DNA from: JBKBIP01 sp046297495
Lineage (GTDB): Bacteria; Planctomycetota; Planctomycetia; Gemmatales; Gemmataceae
Reading direction: 5' to 3'
Assembly: GCA_046297495.1 (NCBI GenBank)
Contig: JBKBIP010000001.1
Span: 62,001 to 126,000 of the forward strand
Length of the DNA stretch: 64,000 nt
A program made the translations under genes and the position numbers. This document shows positions 58,745 through 64,000 of the stretch, piece by piece. How positions within the stretch are numbered: the first letter of the stretch is position 1; each line of letters opens with the position of its first letter. The notes beneath the pieces were generated by a model that did no database searches, was not told the origin of the DNA, and was given only the letters and a program-made list of their open reading frames with translations.

Positions 58745-58780
58745 AGGAAGCGGCCATCCAGGAAGCCTCCCCCGCTTCCT
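58745..58780 (-). terminator. Possible terminator hairpin after the zinc-ribbon gene
   Basis: AGGAAGCGG (58745-58753) and CCGCTTCCT (58772-58780) pair perfectly over 9 bp, downstream of the minus-strand zinc-ribbon gene and before the thioredoxin gene. On the minus strand the stem is followed by CCTTTTCCC. This and a G-run near 58905 are all I see in 58651-59015. Confidence 0.45.
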
Positions 58781-59015
58781 AACGGTTGCTGACTATCTCG
58801 GTTGCCGGATCATTTGTGCTTACTTCCTCACACAGGAGTACACACCAACAAGGCGAAATCAAACCAAAAATGAGAAATCCCCAAAAATTCGGGGCTGGCG
58901 AACGGGGGGGGGCATCAGCCCCTTGGTAACGCCCCGCACCGGGGGACTTCGGCTCGTTTTCCGGCACCGATGGGATGGGCGGTCGTCATCACCCCAGGAT
59001 GGGCTGGGTTCGGTT

Positions 59016-60434
59016 TCACGAGCTGACTTGCACGTCCCTAGCGTGGAACTTGACGCCAATGACGGCGGAGGCGGAGACCGGGCCGCGGCGGAGTTCGACC
59101 AAGCCGCGCCGCAGCCGCACGCGCCACATCAGGGGGCCGTCGTAACCATTCAGCAACCGAGCCACGTCATGATTGTTCTTGCGCGAGTCGGGGTCGGTGC
59201 AGATGATGGTTTGCATCTCCTCACCGGGATGCAAGGGCTTGTCATCGTTTTCTTGGCCAACGATGTATTCGTCGAGTGCTTTGCCCTGGGGGACCTCTCC
59301 GCCGCGCCATTCGATGGGGCCGCCGTACAACCGCCTTTTGGTATCGATGAATTCCAAATAGGTGTAGGGGCGGGTGGATTGCGGCGCGCCGGCGCGCCAT
59401 TGCTTGGTGTAGGCCGGATCGGTGGGATGAAAGATCGCGTCCTTGGAGATATTCTTGAGCTTCAAGTGCAAGACCAAGGCGGGATTCTCCGATTCCTCCG
59501 GCTGGTAGCGCTCGCTGCGGTAGTTATACACGATCTTGCGCATCTCCACTTTGAGGGGAGTCACTTCCAAATCACCGATGATCACAGATTTGCCTAATTC
59601 GACCTGCAATTTTTCCGGCAGCTCCAGCTCCGGTCCCCAGCGCCAGCTGACAGTGCTGTAACTGGCATCCACGGGCGGCGTGGTTTGTCCGACTTTGCGA
59701 GCTGGCACGAGCTGGCGCGGCGCGTCCGGCAGCTCCTCCAGCGGATGGATGTGACGTTTATCCGAGCGCAGCTGCGAGTACAGTAGCGCGGCGATGATGG
59801 TCATCACGATGGAGTACGGAATCAGCACCACGAGAATCATGTGCATGAACAAACTTTCGCCGCGGGCGCCAGCGCGGGCGCGTTCCACCACGCCAACCGC
59901 GATTTGATCCGTGGCGATGGGATTGTCCTCCTCGGGCGCCGGGGCCGTGGCTCCCCCCCCCATCCAATCATGGGTGTTGGCTGTCACAGTTCCCTCACTG
60001 GGAGGGTTGGCGGTGAAATTCAATCCCCCATTGTTGGGAGTCGGCGGCGGCGGAGAAACAAGAGGCACGGGGGGCGCGGACATGCCCGGTATTTGAAAGT
60101 TGGTTGGCTCCAGCTGCAGATTGGCGGGGAGTGGCTCATTGGGCATCTCCACTTGCGAACGGGGCGCTTGACCGAACAAGTCGTCGTCCACGACCTCGCC
60201 GAAAATGCTTTCCGGTTCATCCTCGGCGTGATGGCGCCGGAACGAGAGATCGGGAGGTGGCTCGTCCGAAAATGGCGCCGGCGCGGGTGGCGCGGGGGGC
60301 ACCGTCTGCGGGGCGGCGGCGGGAGCCACGACTACCTGCTGGCAGTGTGGACAACGCACTTGCTGACCCAAGAGATTGATGCCGACCGCCATTAGACTTT
60401 GACAGTGACCACATTGAAAGTTGACTGTTTGCAT
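59016..60434 (-). CDS. Zinc-ribbon membrane protein of unknown function
   Basis: About 472 residues from ATG 60434 (a GTG at 60449 is the alternative). The N-terminal zinc ribbon has Cys8/Cys11 and Cys28/Cys31 (CGHC, CPHC), as in many planctomycete proteins beginning with a CxxC-CxxC finger. A Pro-rich linker (~40-165) follows, then one membrane helix (~200-222, MILVVLIPYSIVMTIIAALLY). The C-terminal domain (~250-472) is beta-rich, with LEVTPLKVEMRKI and LHLKLKNIS, like a DUF4352/immunoglobulin-type fold exposed outside. Probably a membrane-tethered sensor or scaffold. Confidence 0.78.
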   Translation of the reverse strand: MQTVNFQCGHCQSLMAVGINLLGQQVRCPHCQQVVVAPAAAPQTVPPAPPAPAPFSDEPPPDLSFRRHHAEDEPESIFGEVVDDDLFGQAPRSQVEMPNEPLPANLQLEPTNFQIPGMSAPPVPLVSPPPPTPNNGGLNFTANPPSEGTVTANTHDWMGGGATAPAPEEDNPIATDQIAVGVVERARAGARGESLFMHMILVVLIPYSIVMTIIAALLYSQLRSDKRHIHPLEELPDAPRQLVPARKVGQTTPPVDASYSTVSWRWGPELELPEKLQVELGKSVIIGDLEVTPLKVEMRKIVYNYRSERYQPEESENPALVLHLKLKNISKDAIFHPTDPAYTKQWRAGAPQSTRPYTYLEFIDTKRRLYGGPIEWRGGEVPQGKALDEYIVGQENDDKPLHPGEEMQTIICTDPDSRKNNHDVARLLNGYDGPLMWRVRLRRGLVELRRGPVSASAVIGVKFHARDVQVSS

Positions 60435-60488
60435 GGAGGTATCACACACGTAGTAGATGAAGGTTGTGGATCGCCAGAGAACGGTACA

Positions 60489-61217
60489 TCAGCGAATCGT
60501 TTCTTTCTCTCCCCAGGAATTGACATGGGCCAGCCGCTGCCAGTCCACGGCGGCGATGGCGGACGCCACCCCGGTGGCACTTCCCACCTGATGCGGCACC
60601 ACGGTCAATACAGGGATGGGCAACCGTTTGCACAATTCCTCGACGTTGGTTTCCTCAGCCAAGCCGCGCGCGGGCTGGGTTTCGTTCACCACCACGCCCG
60701 CCACCCGCAAGCCACGCTGTTGGGCCACGGCTACGGTCAGCAAGGTGTGGTTCAGCGTTCCCAGCGAGCGCCGAGCCACCACGACCAACGGCCAACGCAA
60801 GCGCTCGGCCAAGTCAGCGACGGTCTCCCGTTCCGTCAGAGGGCAGAGCAAGCCGCCCACCCCTTCGACCAACACCACATCCGCATCGGCGGCCTGGCGC
60901 TGTACTGCCGCGACCAAGTCATCCAGCGCGAGCGTCACGCCCGCCTGTCGTGCCGCCACTGGTGGGGCCGCTGGCGCGACGAACGTGAACGGCGTGATCC
61001 GTTCCCAATCGGTCGCGCCCACGGACTCGGCCAGAAGCACGGTATCCATACTCCACCAGCGCTGTTGAATATATTGTGCGCCGGTGGCGATTGGTTTGCA
61101 AACTTTTACTGCGAAACCTTGCTGGTGTAAATGCCGGGCCACCGCCGCCATGACGAACGTCTTGCCGACATCCGTATCCGTGCCAGTGAAAAAAAGGCCA
61201 GGTGTCACGCAACCCAT
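60489..61217 (-). CDS. bioD: Dethiobiotin synthetase
   Basis: 242 residues. The P-loop is FTGTDTDVGKTF near residue 10, with the substrate Lys in VKVCKPIATG, the EGVGGLLCPLTE motif, and VVVNE near 180. It closes the ureido ring of dethiobiotin from DAPA, CO2 and ATP. bioA ends 12 bp upstream on the same strand, so the two are one operon; bioB and bioF are not in the window. Confidence 0.95.
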   Translation of the reverse strand: MGCVTPGLFFTGTDTDVGKTFVMAAVARHLHQQGFAVKVCKPIATGAQYIQQRWWSMDTVLLAESVGATDWERITPFTFVAPAAPPVAARQAGVTLALDDLVAAVQRQAADADVVLVEGVGGLLCPLTERETVADLAERLRWPLVVVARRSLGTLNHTLLTVAVAQQRGLRVAGVVVNETQPARGLAEETNVEELCKRLPIPVLTVVPHQVGSATGVASAIAAVDWQRLAHVNSWGEKETIR

Positions 61218-61229
61218 TGGGGAGATCGT

Positions 61230-62648
61230 TTAGCAACGCCGCTCGGAAGCCGCGCCGACGGAATCGGCGGCGGGTGGAAATAATGTAGGCATTTCTTTCA
61301 CGCTATTGTAAAGCGCATCCCCCAGCGAATCCAATGAAGATTCGTCAATCGCCAACGGCGGCATGATGACGAGAACATCCCCCAAAGGCCGAAGCAGGAT
61401 GCCGCGCTGGCGCAGGTCCTGGCACACCCGCGCCCCCATACGCCAAGATACGGGGAATGGCCGCTGGTTGGTTCGCTCCAGGACCAGTTCAATGCCGGCC
61501 ATCAAGCCGCGCTGGCGAATGTCGCCGACATGAGGCAGCTCGGCCAAGCGCTGCAAGTGTCGCCGCAAGAGGTCACTTTTTGCCGGCAGCGCGTCCAATA
61601 GGCCAGAGCTGTCCAGCAATTCGAGATTGGCCAGCGCGACCGCCGCCCCTAGCGGATTGCCGGTGTAGGTGTGGCCATGATAGAAAGTCTTCCCTTCCTC
61701 TGGTCGGCCCAAGAACGCGCTGAAAATCGCCTCCGTCGTCAGCGTGGCCGCCAACGGTAGATAGCCGCCGGTCAACCCCTTGGCCAAGCACAGGAAATCG
61801 GGGATGACATTCTCTTGGGAACAGGCGAACAGGGTCCCCGTCCGGCCCATGCCAACCGCCACTTCATCGGCGATCAACAGGACATCATGTTCTTGCGTCA
61901 CTTCGCGCACCCGGCGCAGGTAGCCATCGGGGGCGGTGATCATGCCGGCGGCCCCCTGTACCAACGGCTCGATGACGACCGCCGCCAGCTGATCGGCGTG
62001 CCGTCGCACCAGCTGGGCCAGCTCCTCGACGCAATCGATCTGACAAGTCGCGCGTTGCAATCCCAACGGACAGCGATAGCAATAGGGGCTGGGCGCCCGC
62101 ACGACGGGGAACAGCAGCGGCTCAAACAGGTGGTGAAACCGGGCCAAGTCGCCGACACTCACCGCCCCCACGGTGTCGCCGTGATAGGCGCTGTGCAGGG
62201 CGAGATAGCGCGTCTTGTTCGGGCGGGGGTCGGGCCGCTGCCGCCAGTATTGAAAAGCCATCTTGAGGGCCACTTCGACTGCCGTGGCCCCGTCATCGGA
62301 ATAGAACACCTTGGTCAATCCCGGCGGCGCCCTCTCGACCAACTGGCGGGCCAGCAAGATCGATGGCACGTTGGCGATCCCCAGCAACGTCGAATGCGCC
62401 ACCCGCTCTAGCTGCTGACGTATGGCCGCGTCCAGCTCTGGCACGCGATGGCCATGCACGTTGCACCACATGGACGATACGCCATCGAGATACCGATGGC
62501 CGTCGATATCGATGAGATAGCACCCTTCTGCCCGCTCGATGATGAGCGGCTTCGCGCCGGCATACGTCCCCATCGGCGTGAACGGATGCCACACGTGCTC
62601 GCGGTCCCACTGTTCGAGTTGTTGCCGAGAAATATCGTGCATGGTCAT
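61230..62648 (-). CDS. bioA: Adenosylmethionine-8-amino-7-oxononanoate aminotransferase
   Basis: 472 residues. Class III aminotransferase fold: WHPFTPM at the N-terminus (SAM/KAPA binding), YSDDGATAVEVALKMA, HSAYHGDTVGAVSVG, DEVAVGMGRTG and PLP Lys in CLAKGLTGG. It converts KAPA to DAPA with SAM as amino donor. Start at ATG 62648 or ATG 62642, neither with a good Shine-Dalgarno. It lies directly downstream of the 74-bp tandem repeat region, which must carry or precede its promoter. Confidence 0.95.
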   Translation of the reverse strand: MTMHDISRQQLEQWDREHVWHPFTPMGTYAGAKPLIIERAEGCYLIDIDGHRYLDGVSSMWCNVHGHRVPELDAAIRQQLERVAHSTLLGIANVPSILLARQLVERAPPGLTKVFYSDDGATAVEVALKMAFQYWRQRPDPRPNKTRYLALHSAYHGDTVGAVSVGDLARFHHLFEPLLFPVVRAPSPYCYRCPLGLQRATCQIDCVEELAQLVRRHADQLAAVVIEPLVQGAAGMITAPDGYLRRVREVTQEHDVLLIADEVAVGMGRTGTLFACSQENVIPDFLCLAKGLTGGYLPLAATLTTEAIFSAFLGRPEEGKTFYHGHTYTGNPLGAAVALANLELLDSSGLLDALPAKSDLLRRHLQRLAELPHVGDIRQRGLMAGIELVLERTNQRPFPVSWRMGARVCQDLRQRGILLRPLGDVLVIMPPLAIDESSLDSLGDALYNSVKEMPTLFPPAADSVGAASERRC

Positions 62649-62752
62649 GATTTACGTTGTGGTTCGGAAAGATCATCTCCTCTAATGGAAGTAGAGAAGG
62701 GAATGGTTCTCCTTTTCCTCCATACAAGATGGTAGTTTCATCTTTTTTCATT

Positions 62753-62977
62753 GTTCCATTCCACCCCACCCTCCCTATACCCCAAATAAACACTCGAAAC
62801 ATGGAATGAAATAATAAATCGTCCATGTTCCATTCCACCCCACCCTCCCTATACCCCAAATAAACACTCGAAACATGGAATGAAATAATAAATCGTCCAT
62901 GTTGTTCCATTCCACCCCACCCTCCCTATACCCCAAATAAACACTCGAAACATGGAATGAAATAATAAATCGTCCAT
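62753..62977. repeat. Three tandem 74-bp direct repeats
   Basis: Units at 62753-62826, 62827-62900 and 62904-62977 are each 74 bp and appear identical; a 3-bp GTT separates the last two. Each contains a 7-bp inverted repeat across its end (ACATGGA...TCCATGT). The unit is AT-rich at one end and CCACCC-rich at the other. There are no spacers, so it is not a CRISPR array. It fills most of the gap between bioA and the SAM-hydroxide adenosyltransferase gene. Confidence 0.9.
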
Positions 62978-62985
62978 GTGAATAA

Positions 62986-63771
62986 TTAGCTCGCTTGTGA
63001 TCCCGTCACTAGCACCCGCGCTCCCGCTATCACTTGCAAACGTTGGGCGGCGTTGCCCTGGACGACGGCGATTTCCAGCCAACCGCCGCTGGATACCAGG
63101 GCGACGAGCGTTCCCGGCGCGGCGTCGGCATAGGTACGCACGCGGTTGGCGACTTCACGATTATCCATAAGGATCGTTTGGGCGGTGGCCAGCGCGGCAC
63201 CGGGGATGTTCGTGATCAGGTTGCCGAAATGATCAATGAACACCACTTCACCGCGCCAACCATTAACGGTTGGTTCCAGCGCTGGCTTGGGCAACGAAAC
63301 CCATTCCGTCGTCAGCGGGCCAAGCGCCTGGGGATCGAGGCCGCGACTGAGCCAGCCGGCCACCGGCGCAAAGATGTCTCGGCCATGAAACGTCGCGCTG
63401 ACGTTGGATCGCCAATAGGCTGTCTCAATGAGGCGGCGCACGGTTGGCGGTTGGTCCGCGTCGATCAACCACGTCCAGCAGCCGTTATCGGGAACCAGCA
63501 GCCGTTGCCCCTGATTTTCCACATAGAGGATATGTCGGGAGCTGCCGACGCCGGGATCAACCACCACCACATGCAACGTCCCCGGCGGGAAATATGGCAC
63601 CGACTCGGCCAAGAAGAACGCGGCATGGCGCACATCCTGCGGCGGAATGGCGTGGCTGAGATCCAGCACCCGCGCGCGCGGCTGGATGCCGAGCACCACC
63701 CCCTTCAAGGCCGCCACATAGGGGGAGTCGGTGCCGAAATCGGTGGTGAGGGTGATCAGGGGAGAAATCAT
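62986..63771 (-). CDS. SAM-hydroxide adenosyltransferase (DUF62 family)
   Basis: 261 residues. N-terminal TLTTDFGT with the adenosine-contacting Asp, VDPGVGSSR, PDNG, and FHGRDIFAPVA mark the DUF62/chlorinase-like family; the C-terminal domain ends with the VALVSSGGWLEIAVVQGNA segment. It hydrolyses SAM to adenosine and methionine. No Shine-Dalgarno precedes ATG 63771; instead a TATAAT lies 7 bp upstream, suggesting a leaderless transcript. The neighbouring bioA uses SAM, but a functional link is not shown. Confidence 0.9.
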   Translation of the reverse strand: MISPLITLTTDFGTDSPYVAALKGVVLGIQPRARVLDLSHAIPPQDVRHAAFFLAESVPYFPPGTLHVVVVDPGVGSSRHILYVENQGQRLLVPDNGCWTWLIDADQPPTVRRLIETAYWRSNVSATFHGRDIFAPVAGWLSRGLDPQALGPLTTEWVSLPKPALEPTVNGWRGEVVFIDHFGNLITNIPGAALATAQTILMDNREVANRVRTYADAAPGTLVALVSSGGWLEIAVVQGNAAQRLQVIAGARVLVTGSQAS

Positions 63772-63778
63772 GGGAATG

Positions 63779-63784
63779 ATTATA
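63779..63784 (-). promoter_or_regulatory. Consensus -10 box immediately before the start codon
   Basis: TATAAT on the minus strand, 7 nt from the ATG at 63771. Transcription would begin at or next to the A of the start codon, explaining the missing Shine-Dalgarno. No clear -35 element was found. Confidence 0.5.
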
Positions 63785-63786
63785 CC

Positions 63787-63822
63787 ATATTACTCCGACA
63801 AGCTTGGTTACTGGAGTAATAT
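63787..63822. promoter_or_regulatory. 10-bp inverted repeat abutting the -10 box, possible operator
   Basis: ATATTACTCC (63787-63796) and GGAGTAATAT (63813-63822) are perfect complements with a 16-nt spacer, starting 3 bp upstream of the TATAAT. The placement over the -35/spacer region is what a repressor site would look like; a hairpin is the other option. Confidence 0.45.
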
Positions 63823-63838
63823 GAACCTAATGGGACCA

Positions 63839-63882
63839 GATTCATCGGTTCGCGCGCGGACGCGAACGCGAACCGATGAATC
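63839..63882. repeat. Perfect 16-bp hairpin, ATTCATCG family
   Basis: GATTCATCGGTTCGCG (63839-63854) pairs with CGCGAACCGATGAATC (63867-63882) with a 12-nt loop. It is the longest and most regular member of the family. To its right, up to 64000, I see no gene; a gene from beyond the window may end here. Confidence 0.75.
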
Positions 63883-64000
63883 CTCTGTGCCTTTTTCGGG
63901 TTGGTTCACGGAAATCGAATTTCCCCCGCCTTTCGATTGCATTGCCGAATGGGGGAAGTTAAGCTATGGAAAATGTTGGTGACCTCCCCCTTAACCGCCT

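Noticed and set aside
62293..62910. 205-residue minus-strand frame reading through the tandem repeat
   Set aside because: It runs out of frame into bioA, and its N-terminal half is only the translated repeat; bioA is clearly the real gene.
62753..62977. Possible CRISPR array
   Set aside because: The 74-bp units are contiguous with no unique spacers, and no cas genes are nearby.

Overview
The window looks like chromosomal DNA of a planctomycete, most likely from the Gemmata side of the phylum. The sequence shows a GC-rich genome with planctomycete hallmarks: a surface protein with an LExRxLLS export motif followed by an ECF sigma factor and a Ser/Thr kinase, a PEP-CTERM protein, a BBP7-type outer-membrane barrel, paired caspase-like proteins, a very long secretin, and many short intergenic hairpins. 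I saw no rRNA, tRNA, CRISPR array, integrase or transposase. The DNA reads as stable chromosome with lineage-specific surface and signalling genes mixed into housekeeping metabolism.

Layout. 1-3.0 kb: truncated DUF374 acyltransferase, Tat-exported aldo/keto reductase, pteridine-reductase-like SDR. 3.0-9.4 kb: a gene-poor kilobase, then beta-carbonic anhydrase plus SulP transporter (probable bicarbonate handling), and two exported proteins (DUF4214, HEAT repeats). 9.4-13.3 kb: methylmalonyl-CoA-mutase-type large subunit, Uma2 nuclease-fold protein and thiolase in one minus-strand run. 13.6-19.1 kb: ABC exporter pair, EamA transporter, Bfd-like ferredoxin, and a channel-like protein with RCK domains on both sides of a degenerate pore. 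19.2-22.8 kb: an unrecognised protein, a Dabb protein, and an MprF/AglD-type membrane protein overlapping a polyprenyl-glycosyltransferase gene. 22.9-26.4 kb: two collinear 489-residue paralogues whose ATP-grasp motifs appear in circularly permuted order; these are the best candidate for an undescribed system. 26.8-35.2 kb: M20 peptidase, exported SH3/TPR protein, deoC, and two adjacent caspase-fold proteins. 35.6-41.8 kb: small protein, PilZ protein, then the tight cluster LExR repeat protein - ECF sigma - kinase. 42-46.6 kb: xylose-isomerase-type enzyme, TauE/SafE permease with a probable ATT start, PEP-CTERM protein, BBP7 barrel. 46.8-52.4 kb: 1,890-residue secretin. 53-60.4 kb: di-haem cytochrome, PQQ-like propeller, YkgJ, Usp, MFS, thioredoxin, zinc-ribbon membrane protein. 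60.5-63.8 kb: bioD, bioA, a 74-bp tandem triplet, and a probably leaderless SAM-hydroxide adenosyltransferase gene.

Functional links I can support: carbonic anhydrase with SulP; thiolase with mutase (acyl-CoA metabolism); bioA with bioD; flippase-like protein with glycosyltransferase (ATGA overlap); surface repeat protein with sigma factor and kinase (3-bp gap and 8-bp overlap); tandem caspases. Assignments rest on motif recognition by eye; no database search was run.
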